DNA of 53,627 nucleotides. It comes from a virus. Where the stretch lies: positions 1 through 53,627 of IMG/VR virus record IMGVR_UViG_3300044951_001798. The stretch is one strand, 5' to 3'. Under the pieces are notes generated by a model. That model saw only the letters and a program-made list of their open reading frames with translations. It searched no databases and was not told where the DNA came from. Each line of letters begins with the position of its first letter. Position 1 is the first letter of the stretch. The translations under genes and the position numbers were made by a program. This document shows positions 29,409-40,000 of the stretch, piece after piece.

Positions 29409-31532
29409 TTAAAATGTAGAAGAACTCTGGACTGTACACGGATCAAATAAAGCATAAGAACTCCCACTTGCTCGCTTTGCGCAAATCCTGAAAACCAATA
29501 ACATATCGTCTGCTTTGGTATAGGATAAAGCTGATGATTGCCAGTCAGAACTATCAACCGCAATCCACTCTGCAAGTGGTGTATTCGACACAGAAACAAG
29601 CGGATCAGCAGCCAAACTAATAATCTGGAAATGTAGTCTTTGATCCGCTGTCAAGCCTGTCGCATCATGCTTTGCAAACACAGGAAACTGTAAATAATTA
29701 CTTCCTGTCCTGGATATTTCCCAGTCAAAGACATTCCAAAACCCGCCATCAACGTAATTGAATTTATGACTATACGCATGATTAGCAGGGACTACAGTTG
29801 TTTCATGGGTTAGTGTGCCACCAGCAGACCAGCCACGGGTATCGTTTGCAATCCCACCGTACTTGAATGCTCTTCCTCTGATCAGCGGCCCTGCGGTTAT
29901 GCCAGAGTATGTCACATCAGTTGTGTTGCCTGAAAATGAACCAAGAAATAAAAATCCTGCGTAGTTAACGCCGGAGGAACATCCAGAAATAACACCTGAT
30001 ACAGTATGGCCAGAGCCAGAGTTAACGCCGGAGGAACATCCAGAAATAACACCTGATACAGTATGGCCAGAGCCAAAGTTAACGCCGTAGGAACATCCAG
30101 AAATAACACCTGATACAGTATGGCCAGAACCATAGTTAACGCCGTTGAAACATCCAGAAATAACACCTGATACAGTATGGGCAGAGCCAGAGCTAACGCC
30201 GTAGGAACATCCAGAAATAACACCTGAGATAGTGTGACCAGAGCCAGAATTAACGCCGATGGTACAGCCAGAAACAACACCTGAGACGGTGTGACCAGAG
30301 CCAGTGTTAACGCCGGAGGAACATCCAGAAATAACACCTGATACAGTATGGCCAGAACCATAGTTAACGCCGGAGAAACATCCAGAAATAACACCTGATA
30401 CAGTATGGCCAGAACCACTATAAATAGCACTGTCTGCTCCAGAAATAGTCCCTGAAAAAGTATGGCCATAACCTTGGTTAACACAACGGGAATAAAAAGT
30501 TACACCAGTTCCACTACTATTTCTTAGCTCACAACCTATTTTATTCCCCGTGAACGTGCTTACCCCATAATCTATTATTGCCTGAGATGCGGAAGTGCCA
30601 GCAGATCGTACAGATACATTCCGGCTGATTAAGTGTATCTTTGCACCAGGATATTGAACAGAGTCCACATTCGCTGATAAAACAATTGTTCCAGCATTAA
30701 TTGTGGTTAGCTGTAATCTTTGCTGGTCATAATTTTGCGGCCCAGCGTTAGCCAGAACGACGTGATCGTGACCATCAGTTGTTACCCATCCTGTGACAGC
30801 CGTAACGTCATCCAGAACATTTATAGTGGCTGTACTGGTGCTGGTATGGCCGGTATAAACATCTATATCACCAGTGCCATCAGTGGTTAAATCAATTACC
30901 AGTCCCGCTGAATATGCAGCCAGCTTAAACGTATCAGTTGCGGTACTCACTACAAAGTATATCGTATCTGGTTGCAGCGGCGCAGGAAGTGTCCCAGATG
31001 ACATAATCATTACAGCCGTTGCATTCGCTAAGCCGTGACTGGTTTTGGTTAGGGTGTCAGCAGAAGCCGATCCCGTGACTCTGTGCTTAACGCCATAAGT
31101 TCTTACAGACTTGACCGACGGTTCATAATCATAGAGCATCAAGTCAAGATACAGAGCATCAATCTTGGATGTCCCCTGTAAATCAATTATTGCTTTATCT
31201 GCATACGGAAGTGCTGTTGTTCCTGCAAAGGTTCCTTCCGCATTAGCAACTAATTGTCCTCGATTCGCAAAGTTTGTTCCGACTAAATTATAACCAGTCC
31301 TGATTTTAAGATGTCCTGATGTTCCTGCCTTAAAATACAGCATTCCCGGAGTTGTGGCATGTCCTGATATTGTAACTGTTTGTAGTCCCGTGTATGCACT
31401 TAAGTCGTCATTCATCAGGACTTCATGACCTGCTGCAATCACAACAGCATCATTATCAGCAGGCTTAACCCCTCCTACCCAAGTTGCTCCTGTTGCCCAC
31501 GCTCCAGAGGCATTTGAAGTTATAGTCGCCAT
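29409..31532 (-). CDS. Tail fibre/spike with parallel beta-helix repeats, 707 aa
   Basis: N-terminus MATITSNASGAWATGATWVG is a common tail-attachment start. The middle carries nine 19-residue units (GSGHTVSGVISGCSSGVNY and variants) that would form coils of a right-handed beta-helix with a Cys at a fixed position in most turns. The C-terminal half is a beta-rich tip (VDGGFWNVFDWEISRTG). Likely binds or degrades surface polysaccharide. The repeats are nearly identical at DNA level and prone to copy-number change. Confidence 0.75.
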   Translation of the reverse strand: MATITSNASGAWATGATWVGGVKPADNDAVVIAAGHEVLMNDDLSAYTGLQTVTISGHATTPGMLYFKAGTSGHLKIRTGYNLVGTNFANRGQLVANAEGTFAGTTALPYADKAIIDLQGTSKIDALYLDLMLYDYEPSVKSVRTYGVKHRVTGSASADTLTKTSHGLANATAVMIMSSGTLPAPLQPDTIYFVVSTATDTFKLAAYSAGLVIDLTTDGTGDIDVYTGHTSTSTATINVLDDVTAVTGWVTTDGHDHVVLANAGPQNYDQQRLQLTTINAGTIVLSANVDSVQYPGAKIHLISRNVSVRSAGTSASQAIIDYGVSTFTGNKIGCELRNSSGTGVTFYSRCVNQGYGHTFSGTISGADSAIYSGSGHTVSGVISGCFSGVNYGSGHTVSGVISGCSSGVNTGSGHTVSGVVSGCTIGVNSGSGHTISGVISGCSYGVSSGSAHTVSGVISGCFNGVNYGSGHTVSGVISGCSYGVNFGSGHTVSGVISGCSSGVNSGSGHTVSGVISGCSSGVNYAGFLFLGSFSGNTTDVTYSGITAGPLIRGRAFKYGGIANDTRGWSAGGTLTHETTVVPANHAYSHKFNYVDGGFWNVFDWEISRTGSNYLQFPVFAKHDATGLTADQRLHFQIISLAADPLVSVSNTPLAEWIAVDSSDWQSSALSYTKADDMLLVFRICAKRASGSSYALFDPCTVQSSSTF
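29968..30480 (-). repeat. 57-bp tandem repeat inside the beta-helix fibre gene
   Basis: Nine units start at 29968, 30025, 30082, 30139, 30196, 30253, 30310, 30367 and 30424 (the last degenerate). Most differences fall in a short variable patch encoding two to four residues per coil. Unit length is divisible by three, so gain or loss keeps the frame. Confidence 0.9.
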
Positions 31533-31542
31533 TTCAGCCTCC

Positions 31543-32268
31543 TTATTGAATGATTAACCCAGCAGAAACCCAGGTGATTGATGTTGCAAGAGCATTGACA
31601 TTAAGGCAAATAACATCCCCTGCTGTTACTGTTTTTGTCCACCCTGTCAAAGTCAAATCCTCAACCGTTTGAGCAGAGGAAAGAGTGATGGGCGCCGAAG
31701 CAGATATAATATCCGCAATAGTCGGGGGAAAGTTTGCAAAAGTATCTTTCCAAACTGCTATTTCTATGCTGCCTGAAACATCCGCCATTGCGTAAGCACC
31801 AATAATAGTTCCTGAATTTGCCACTCTGAAAAATGCTTTCTTCCCAGCGACTATTGGAAGTCCTCCACCATCAAAGACAACCCCTCTATATTTATTTTCT
31901 ACTGTAGTTACAGGCAAACCAATTTCTGAAACTATATCCCATCCGCGAGTACTGTCAACATACACAAGCTCAAATCCTGCGCCATTTAAATCAATCACAA
32001 GGTCTTCAGCAGCTCCCTCAATCTTATTCCCGTTCCTTGCAATAGTAATAACATTGGTTGTTGCTTTATTGTAAACATCACAAGCACTTACAGTGTCACC
32101 AGCACTGGGAGTCGCGGGCAAAGTTAACGTAACATTCCCTGCACTTGCATTTATTAAGTACCCATTTCCCGTGACAGCGTCCGTGTTACCTGTGATTATA
32201 CTCCATGTAATCCCGCCACCAGCATGAGTATGATCTGAATATGCCAGTTTCTTCCATGTAACAGCCAT
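31543..32268 (-). CDS. Tail protein, 241 aa (MAVTWKKLAY family)
   Basis: Starts MAVTWKKLAYSDHTHAGGG; DHTHAGG is common in phage fibre proteins. The N-terminal ten residues are identical to those of the protein at 32599-33129, suggesting a shared attachment peptide. The remainder is a beta-sandwich-like region. Probable tail fibre or adaptor. Confidence 0.6.
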   Translation of the reverse strand: MAVTWKKLAYSDHTHAGGGITWSIITGNTDAVTGNGYLINASAGNVTLTLPATPSAGDTVSACDVYNKATTNVITIARNGNKIEGAAEDLVIDLNGAGFELVYVDSTRGWDIVSEIGLPVTTVENKYRGVVFDGGGLPIVAGKKAFFRVANSGTIIGAYAMADVSGSIEIAVWKDTFANFPPTIADIISASAPITLSSAQTVEDLTLTGWTKTVTAGDVICLNVNALATSITWVSAGLIIQ

Positions 32269-32480
32269 CAGTCACCTCCAATAAACTTCTGATTAGCCAT
32301 TTCCACAGCCTCAGTTAAAAGCAATTGGAGAACAGTAATGACATGAGTGATAGGAAGTTTTGCCTCAGAAATAAATCCCACGAATCTATTATGAAGATTT
32401 CCCATTGTCTCAGAATTCTTATCCTCATAATTTTTAAGGATCATCTCCACAATTTCATTTGGTATTTGTCTTTCTTGCAT
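32268..32480 (-). CDS. Hypothetical helical protein, 70 aa
   Basis: Preceded by GGAGGAAGAGA. Helical throughout (NEIVEMILKNYEDKNSE ... HVITVLQLLLTEAVEM). It lies between two paralogous fibre genes and overlaps its neighbours by 1 and 26 bases. It may be a fibre chaperone. Confidence 0.55.
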   Translation of the reverse strand: MQERQIPNEIVEMILKNYEDKNSETMGNLHNRFVGFISEAKLPITHVITVLQLLLTEAVEMANQKFIGGD

Positions 32481-32589
32481 TCTCTTCCTCCTGCAATCTT
32501 CTCTGTTCTCGCAATTCTTTTAAGGACATTGGGGGTTTCACATCTTCTTTCTTCTTTTGTTCTTCCTCAAGAAGCTTTCCCCTCAACAT
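32455..32589 (-). CDS. Highly charged helical peptide, 44 aa
   Basis: MLRGKLLEEEQKKKEDVKPP onward, with AAGGAGGATTT before ATG. Almost entirely Lys/Glu/Arg/Gln, likely one long helix. Unknown. Confidence 0.5.
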   Translation of the reverse strand: MLRGKLLEEEQKKKEDVKPPMSLKELREQRRLQEEENARKTNTK

Positions 32590-32598
32590 AAATCCTCC

Positions 32599-33129
32599 TT
32601 AAACAGCCACAGTGCAAATATGAAAAGTCAGTTCTGATGTTGCAAAGAGAATCTTCCCCACTACAGGAGTTGCATAAGCAGATACAGCCGCTTCGTTTGC
32701 CACAGCTTGAACAACGAAGTCTGTTCCTGAAGCTGCTTGTGTAGCCCACTCAAGCGCAGTTGCTCCTGTGTTTACTCTCAAAATCTGAAGTCCGGTTCCT
32801 TTGGCGAGTGTAGTCGCTGTCCCACTACCTGAACCAACAACCAGCATTCCAGCCGCAGTAAAATCACTCTCCATAACAGCGCCAGCAGCCGCTACATTGG
32901 TTGCATCAGTGACATCCGCTCCAGCCTCCACGTTAAGAATTGTAAGCGCCTCAGCAGCCGATAAAGCCACAATACCATCAGTTGATTTTCTACCCACTAT
33001 CGTTGATGCTGCCACAGTCAGAACTGTAGGAGTATTATCTGAATCTGCTCTCAAAATCGAATAAGCATCATAATCTGCTTTTGCTACCACATCCCCAGCA
33101 TACGCTAATTTTTTCCAAGTAACGGCCAT
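32599..33129 (-). CDS. Tail fibre protein, 176 aa (MAVTWKKLAY family)
   Basis: Shares MAVTWKKLAY with the protein at 31543-32268. The middle (STIVGRKSTDGIVALSAAEA; AGMLVVGSGSGTATTLAKGT) is typical of phage fibre shafts. The C-terminus FATSELTFHICTVAV is a short tip. Probably a trimeric fibre subunit. Confidence 0.65.
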   Translation of the reverse strand: MAVTWKKLAYAGDVVAKADYDAYSILRADSDNTPTVLTVAASTIVGRKSTDGIVALSAAEALTILNVEAGADVTDATNVAAAGAVMESDFTAAGMLVVGSGSGTATTLAKGTGLQILRVNTGATALEWATQAASGTDFVVQAVANEAAVSAYATPVVGKILFATSELTFHICTVAV

Positions 33130-33148
33130 TTTCTTTAATTCCTTTTAT

Positions 33149-33505
33149 TTAAACACCAGTACAAACCATCACGCTTTTATCAACTGAATCATACCAAAGT
33201 CCGCCTTCTATATCCAAAATTGCAGCAATCGCTGGTGTCAACACAATCTGATTAAATTGAATCGGTTCGCTTTTGACTTCCCAAGCATTTTCAGTTTCAT
33301 TCCATCTAAGAAAATCTCCGGTTAGGTCTCCAGGGATAGCCCCAACTGCATCAACACCAGGAAGGCCGTCAATGCCTATGACTCCATTTATACCTGGGAT
33401 TCCTTGAGGCCCCCTTTCAATCACGCTTAAAACTGTAACGTCCCCTACAGTTGTAATGATCACATCGGGATTTGTTGTTGTACTTGTAATGAGTATATCA
33501 CTCAT
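33149..33505 (-). CDS. Tail protein with collagen-like segment, 118 aa
   Basis: Contains GPQGIPGINGVIGIDGLPG, a short run of collagen-like Gly-X-Y triplets, followed by a globular end (GGLWYDSVDKSVMVC). Such segments trimerise phage fibres. Confidence 0.65.
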   Translation of the reverse strand: MSDILITSTTTNPDVIITTVGDVTVLSVIERGPQGIPGINGVIGIDGLPGVDAVGAIPGDLTGDFLRWNETENAWEVKSEPIQFNQIVLTPAIAAILDIEGGLWYDSVDKSVMVCTGV

Positions 33506-33513
33506 AAATCACC

Positions 33514-33912
33514 TCATCTAACGTTCGCCGCAACCAGGTTTGCGACTCCATATTGTTTAAAAACCGATTCCCCTGCGGGCGAAGTCAAAAACAAATCATA
33601 AGACGATATTAAATTTTTGTGCAGTGCGCATATCCCTGTTGTGTCTGTGTCGTTGACGTAAACCCTGTATTTTCCCTCGTCCGCCTCGTCAAGGTAAACC
33701 GCAGAATCACCGTCCGCCACCCAGGGACCCAGAGATTCCTCAATGGTAATCAACGCGGCTGTGTCTGTTATTTTCGCTCGGACGATCATTTTGGCGGAAA
33801 AACCTGTTAGGTCCACTTCAACGGCGGGATCACCGGTTTTCCACTGGAATGTCTGATCAAACGTGCCTGACTCGTAGATTGTAATCGGTACGTCAACGGC
33901 TATGCAGGTCAT
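33514..33912 (-). CDS. Baseplate/tail protein, 132 aa
   Basis: Beta-rich protein with an immunoglobulin-like pattern (IYESGTFDQTFQWKTGDPAV ... DLTGFSAKMIVRAK), resembling upper-baseplate BppU-type N-terminal domains. Encoded between the tail-tip and fibre genes. Confidence 0.55.
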   Translation of the reverse strand: MTCIAVDVPITIYESGTFDQTFQWKTGDPAVEVDLTGFSAKMIVRAKITDTAALITIEESLGPWVADGDSAVYLDEADEGKYRVYVNDTDTTGICALHKNLISSYDLFLTSPAGESVFKQYGVANLVAANVR

Positions 33913-33924
33913 CTAACTCTCCTT

Positions 33925-36195
33925 TTAACAATGAAAATAATCACAGACATAAACTTTAATCAAACCACGCTGATCAGCTGGTATGGTAACCTGTGACCCC
34001 AGGTATGTGAACGATTCACAGGTATATGGAAACGTCGCCACGCCGAGTCCCACACCTTCAATATCCTTAAATTCAGACCAGGGGACGAACAGCTTCACAA
34101 ATTTAGCATATTCTTCGGTTGGAGTTTCTGAGACAACATACGCGAGAAGCTCTCCACCCCAAAATATCCCAAATTCTCTCAGACGTTCATTAACATCAAT
34201 AGAATTCTCATTAAATTCTATTTTAGAATTGGCGACACACCAGTCTGCATGTTCTTGTGCTGCTCTCGCGGCTGCGAGGCTGTAAGATACCGGTTTCGGT
34301 GTAGAAGACTGTGTGCGTCTGAAAACATTTAACGCCCAGATAAAAGCATTGAATGTCGGCCTGTTTGTGGCCGCAAGTGTCGTGCGAGCAATGCTGTTAG
34401 ATGTTTCAGTTGAACCAGGTATAACGACAGAATAGACTTCATCAAGTGTGTCTATATCGTAAAAACGAACCGGTGATTTATAACTACGCCCAGAATACCA
34501 TTGCGCACAAAGCACCATTTTCTCGTTATAATTCAAAATATACGGCTTTGTACATCCCACTGGTTCATCTGGTAATGAGATCATCGCTAACAGCTCACCG
34601 TACATGTCATAGAGTTCTAACGTAGTTGGAAAACCTTTAAAGATAAACATCCTGCCGTCATAACAGATAATCCGAACTATCCTTTCAAAATCTGCAATGG
34701 TGGCAATATCGAAAACGACACGCTCCAGATATTTGTCAATCCAACTTTCGCCAACCACACCAGTATCTAAATACCATGTTTGGTCTGGATAACCACCGTT
34801 ATAGATTGGTCCAGTGAACACGCCAACATAACAGTCAACCATCGCGGCATCAGAATAGGGAGCAGTGTGGTTAATATCAGAAACAGCATCATACCCACGA
34901 AAAACCGCCATTATCAATTCGCCATTATGCCATGCTACGGCTCTGATTCTTGTCTCTCGACGTTTATAATCCGATGGATAGGCTTCACCAGGGTCTATAT
35001 TTAAATCATTGTCTGTATCAACCCAAGTATATGGAGTCACCTCAAAATTAACAGTTCCGGCAGGCTGCTCAATTCTCCATCCGATCAACGTCCCAAGAGA
35101 CGACGGACTGACGGAATAACCTCCAGCTGCCATCATCGAACCAGATGATATACCATACGGACTATCATCAGAACGAAAACCGGGTATCTCATGGATGTTA
35201 TCTTCAATCCACGTCCAAATAATAGGATAGCGATAGCAACATTGTAGCCACATAGGAACAGACGGCGCTGGGAAATTATAGTATTTCGAACCAGTAACTA
35301 TAAGTGTGTTGAGATCAGCATTAACACTATCTGCATAAACAGGATTGTCAAAGGGAGCACCAAACAATGCATTAATATCGTAAGCTAAAACGCATACCCC
35401 ATTTATGTTATAAACACCTAAAAAATTGCTTGTTCCGATTGAATATGGCTGGAAGAAAAAGATACTACTCTCGCACGGCTTCGGGAACTCTTCAAAACCG
35501 ATAACTTTTGGCTTTTCAAAATCCTGCTCGACGAACTGCACAATCACCCTATCGCCAGTCTCGAACGCTGATCCGTTGCAGTCCATGTATTCGATGTCAA
35601 CGTCTGTCAAATCCCATGCCTGGTTGATGTTATACTCGGCGCCTTTGAGTGAACTGGTTGCGTCGTTAAGCGTAATACTACATGTATCACCGCTGATACT
35701 GGTTATTTCACCAATGCGGTATGTTGGCTTCCATTTCTGCCAGCCAGGAGTCATCGCCAGAAAATAAAAAGCCTGTGCCGGAGTCAGCGCTCTAATGTTT
35801 ATAACCTGCCCGTCGCGCGCTGGTATATACTCTGCATTGTCGGTATATCCTGGACGAATGTTTACAGCAGGGTATTGAGGATCCCCGTTGATCTCAATCG
35901 TGGCAACCACGCCAGACAGTTCATCGGATAAATCTGCACACCAGGCGTCTGCAATTGCGTCCTGTGGTATCAGCAAAAGGTATTCCTTTTGTTTCGAAAG
36001 CGAGGCCATGGATAATTTAAGCATCGGCAATTTGTGTTCTGGATCACCTGGTGGTAGCGCATCCTGCAAGGCTTGATTCGAGTCAATCCAAGTATCAATC
36101 AGAGCAAGCGTCTGATCCGAATTCTCTCGGTTTTGCAGTAATTTGACAGCATATCTGCCATTGCCGAAATTGTTAATTATTTGCCCCTTGCCCAT
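33925..36195 (-). CDS. Tail-tip protein with possible C-terminal CAP domain, 756 aa
   Basis: The N-terminal 250 residues (MGKGQIINNFGNGRYAVKLL ... TYRIGEITSISGDTCSITL) resemble a phage tail domain that begins minor tail proteins. The middle is beta-rich. The C-terminal 130 residues (ALNVFRRTQ ... AAQEHADWCVA ... LREFGIFWGGELLAY) fit the CAP/PR-1 pattern loosely, with a His and Glu in the expected order. The start at 36195 overlaps the previous gene; the frame opens at 36213. Confidence 0.6.
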   Translation of the reverse strand: MGKGQIINNFGNGRYAVKLLQNRENSDQTLALIDTWIDSNQALQDALPPGDPEHKLPMLKLSMASLSKQKEYLLLIPQDAIADAWCADLSDELSGVVATIEINGDPQYPAVNIRPGYTDNAEYIPARDGQVINIRALTPAQAFYFLAMTPGWQKWKPTYRIGEITSISGDTCSITLNDATSSLKGAEYNINQAWDLTDVDIEYMDCNGSAFETGDRVIVQFVEQDFEKPKVIGFEEFPKPCESSIFFFQPYSIGTSNFLGVYNINGVCVLAYDINALFGAPFDNPVYADSVNADLNTLIVTGSKYYNFPAPSVPMWLQCCYRYPIIWTWIEDNIHEIPGFRSDDSPYGISSGSMMAAGGYSVSPSSLGTLIGWRIEQPAGTVNFEVTPYTWVDTDNDLNIDPGEAYPSDYKRRETRIRAVAWHNGELIMAVFRGYDAVSDINHTAPYSDAAMVDCYVGVFTGPIYNGGYPDQTWYLDTGVVGESWIDKYLERVVFDIATIADFERIVRIICYDGRMFIFKGFPTTLELYDMYGELLAMISLPDEPVGCTKPYILNYNEKMVLCAQWYSGRSYKSPVRFYDIDTLDEVYSVVIPGSTETSNSIARTTLAATNRPTFNAFIWALNVFRRTQSSTPKPVSYSLAAARAAQEHADWCVANSKIEFNENSIDVNERLREFGIFWGGELLAYVVSETPTEEYAKFVKLFVPWSEFKDIEGVGLGVATFPYTCESFTYLGSQVTIPADQRGLIKVYVCDYFHC

Positions 36196-36196
36196 A

Positions 36197-37018
36197 TTAT
36201 AACGCCTGCACATCCATTTGATGATTACTCGTTGAAACAGAATATGACACAGTATCTACAGTAAAAATGTCCTCACCATCAATGGCAGTATCCCCAGGTT
36301 TCAGGTATGTGTCCGGAATAGACGTCCTAATTGATTTTGGATCGCTATTCCGATATACCACTCCATCGAGCAAAACCTCCTGACTCGCTGAAACATTAGT
36401 GCCATAACCGCTTAATACAACAGATTGATTTCGAGAACCCTCGTAAATACTGATATTATCTATGTCCGCCATTGCAATTATTTCTGCTTGTAGTTCAACA
36501 CTGTTTTCTGACATTATCTTGGATACCACAAGGTCGCCATTTGTTCGTGTGGATATATCCAATGCTTGATTGATAGATGGAATTGATACGCTTAGATAAC
36601 TTCGTACGGTGTTGTTTACAATCGGCTCGCAAACACCGACTGACAGTTCCTTCCACACACCAGGTTCACTCATTTTCATTGACATATACCATGTATAAGG
36701 CGCTTCTTCCCATGGACTGAGCAATGGACGTCTGTAGTCAAGCATATACCCATCTACCATGCACACCAAGTGTCCTTCACCAGTTTCTACATCGCAGACA
36801 ACGAGACGTATCGTTTCTGCTGGGATCGCTCTCCGAACAAGCAGCTCGGCAATCGTCATTGCGAACCCGTCGCAGTCATCCTGGAAAGCGATGCCTTGCT
36901 CTACTTGGTCCGCATAGCTTCGCCAGTCATCCAGTATCTCGGGGAACTGTGTTGTATCGAGAAGATATGTGAATAGCTCGAATACCTGATTATATGTTGT
37001 TTCGAGGATCGGGTTCAT
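36197..37018 (-). CDS. Transglutaminase-like cysteine peptidase-containing tail protein, 273 aa
   Basis: The order DDCDGFAM (Cys nucleophile, about residue 49), EGHLVCMVDG (His) and YMLDYRRP (Asp) is the triad of bacterial transglutaminase-like cysteine proteinases. The C-terminal half is beta-rich with no triad. Encoded among tail-tip genes where other siphophages carry an NlpC/P60 peptidase, so cell-wall penetration is plausible. Confidence 0.75.
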   Translation of the reverse strand: MNPILETTYNQVFELFTYLLDTTQFPEILDDWRSYADQVEQGIAFQDDCDGFAMTIAELLVRRAIPAETIRLVVCDVETGEGHLVCMVDGYMLDYRRPLLSPWEEAPYTWYMSMKMSEPGVWKELSVGVCEPIVNNTVRSYLSVSIPSINQALDISTRTNGDLVVSKIMSENSVELQAEIIAMADIDNISIYEGSRNQSVVLSGYGTNVSASQEVLLDGVVYRNSDPKSIRTSIPDTYLKPGDTAIDGEDIFTVDTVSYSVSTSNHQMDVQAL

Positions 37019-37019
37019 G

Positions 37020-40000
37020 TTAGATAACCTTGCAAAAAATAGACTCTGGATTCAATTCACAAAATCTTGCGTATCCATAAGGTATCGGTGTGATCTCGCC
37101 ATCGACAACAGGTTTAGGAGAACGTGGTATCGAACTGGATGATACCAATGTTTTTCGTACCTGAAAGCTGGATATTGGGATCGTGATATCTGGTAGTTCA
37201 TCGGCGGTACCTGTTAAAACGCATCTGTAAGTAGTGACAGGGTACGATGTCTTACATGTTCCGATTGTCGGGATCAGTGGTTGTGTGGTTATTTCGGCCA
37301 ACACAGATTGGATTGTAGTCCTGCCAAAATCAAGCGCATTAAATTCGAATGACACCGCAATACCAATATTTGGGATACTGACATCCATAACAATCGGTTC
37401 ATTATTAATGATTCTGTTTGTCCACAGGCCGACTCCACCGGCAAACATAACTAATCCATCTGCACTGACTGCACATACTTCCCAATCCGCAGGAATTGGC
37501 ATTGTCGCCGAGAATGCTTGTTCTATCCAGGTTGTGCCAGAATCTTCGCTTAAAAACACCTTGCCAGACAGTCCACCGGTTACCGCACGAGTACAAGCCA
37601 GAATGACTGCGCCATCATCGCTTACAGCGCAGGCATTCCACGCCATATCAACATCGCCATTGGGCAGTAGCTCTACCCAATCAACTCCATAATTTATGGA
37701 TTTATAAAGTCTGCCGAGAACTCCGCCACCCTGATATGCTCCTTTACCAGCAATCATTATATCGCCGATGCGGTTAATGGCGACTGCGTAAGAACCTGAT
37801 GAAAGACAAGGAGTCCAGGTACCACCAACCTTTCTGAGCAAAGAATATGTGTCACACGCAAGCATAACAGAACCGGTGTAATTAATTTTTATCGTGTTGA
37901 TGCCGGTGACTGTCACTAATCCATCTCCACTAATCCCACACCCGCAGAGAAGCAAATTTGAACAATTGGTATATCCGTCAATTCCCAAGTCCAGGAGGCT
38001 ATCAAGAAATGCGTGACTGACATCTTCCCCGTTGTTATCCGACCTGAAAACGACTTCCTGTGTCGTTGACTGTGGCGCGGTGGCGACGGATACGAAAGAA
38101 GACCCGTCATCACTTATTGCACAAGCACGGAAAGCTAATTCTATAAAATCGTCAGATCGTGATTGCCAGGTGAATCCTTTATTCAGCGAATGATAAAGAT
38201 AACCAGTTCCGGCAATCATTGTTTGTCCAGAACTATCCATGGCGAACCGGCCCCATCTACCATCGCCGATGGTGTCATAAGTTCTGACCGGATTAATGAT
38301 ATTCCAGGTAGCGTGATCATTCGATTCGTAATAGACGCCATTCAATACCACAATCAATGTGCAGCCATCACTTGATATCCTACATTCATTTATTCCCCAC
38401 TGTTGATCGGTATTGCCAAGAACATATAATTCTGTCCAGGTAGCCAACGAATCAATGGATAAATAACAGCGGCCACCGGTGATCGTTACTAATCCGATTG
38501 CGCCGTTATCTGAAATTTTTAACGTCCAGTACAGATAGGTACTGCTGCCATACTGGGTATCGGTGATAAGCGTTTCAATCGGAGGAAGCACTTCACTCCA
38601 TGCGCCACCTGAATTTATGGTGATGTAGTACCGGGTTTTATTTCCGTGACTAACCCCGTCAGGTAACAATTCGCTGGTTGTGCCGCTAACCAACATAATC
38701 GAACCATCCAAACTCACGAAACCGCTGCTATACAATACGTCATCAAAATTAATATCAACAACTGTATGCGAAACGCCGTAATCAGAGGATATGTAAACCT
38801 TCGGTCCTGTGTTTTGCCATCCAGCCACAGGATCATTGAACCAACTATCACGAGACGCAGCAATGATACTACCTGATCCGTTACCGACAAGCATTTCCCA
38901 TTGTAATCCGTAACCAATACCTGCTCCGGTAGGATATATGACATCTGTAAATATTTGTATTTTTGTTATACCGCCATCCATGGATACATAGAGAAATTCA
39001 CCTTCACCCATTTGATGGACCATGTAATATATCACAGACTCGTTGAGTGTATTGATTTGCTCCCATATATCAAATAGATAAGAGTGATAATCCTCCCATG
39101 TACCACCCGCATTATATGAAATCTGTATCTGGTTAGCTTCTGGAAGATAGATTTTATATCCTGCTATAAATGTCTGGCCGTCTTCACTAATGTAAAGCGC
39201 CTGCACTGGATAAAACGTATCAATCGGAACCCCAATAAAAACCTCTACCCATGAACTCCCAGAGTCAATTGACTTAAATAAGCGGTTTTCCGAACTGCAT
39301 AACTGGTTTACCATGTTTGCAGATGAAACCATTGTCATGAAAGATACTATCGGCTGATCTGGATGAACCAGGTACAACGGGGGTTTATACTCAACAAACA
39401 CAGTATTGTTTATTACTATTTCTGGAGTCTGTATCTTCGATCCAAGAAACACATCGGCAACCAACAACGCTTCACAGATAAGAATTTCAGGAATTACCAG
39501 CCTGTCAATTACCTCAATTATCCTGAGATTCAATGAATTTGAGGTCAGAATATTGCTATGCAAAATGATATTCTGGACAAAAATCAGCTCGGGAATGATT
39601 GAAATGTCCGGAACAAGTAACGTCCACCCAGGGGGACTTATTTCTTTGGTTGAAAATGATGAAACAGTTTCAATCTCTGGTATCGTGAGTGGTGGTGGCA
39701 GTATCGCAACTCTTACCGCCGGAACAATATTTACTGTAACGACAGGAACAATTACAGTCCTGTCAGTAAACGCTGCGATATACGGCACGTCTGGAACTAT
39801 GAAGTCCGTAACCCACCTTGAGACTCCACTCGATACTCGAAATTCATTCAGCATCATGCCGTTTCCGCTTGCATACTCGGGAATATTCGGCATTCCAATT
39901 ACTGTGTTTAGGCAGGTAGTCGGCTTGTAATAAGCACCGGTGGCGCTGTCTTTTAAAACACCATTTATAAAAAGTCTCGTCGTGGTACCATCAAATGTTA

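Noticed and set aside
29968-30480. CRISPR array
   Set aside because: Units are continuous with no unique spacers and encode beta-helix coils in frame.
29912-30484. 190-codon alternative minus-strand frame
   Set aside because: It exists only because the 57-bp repeat lacks stops in that frame; the hydrophobic product is a repeat artefact.
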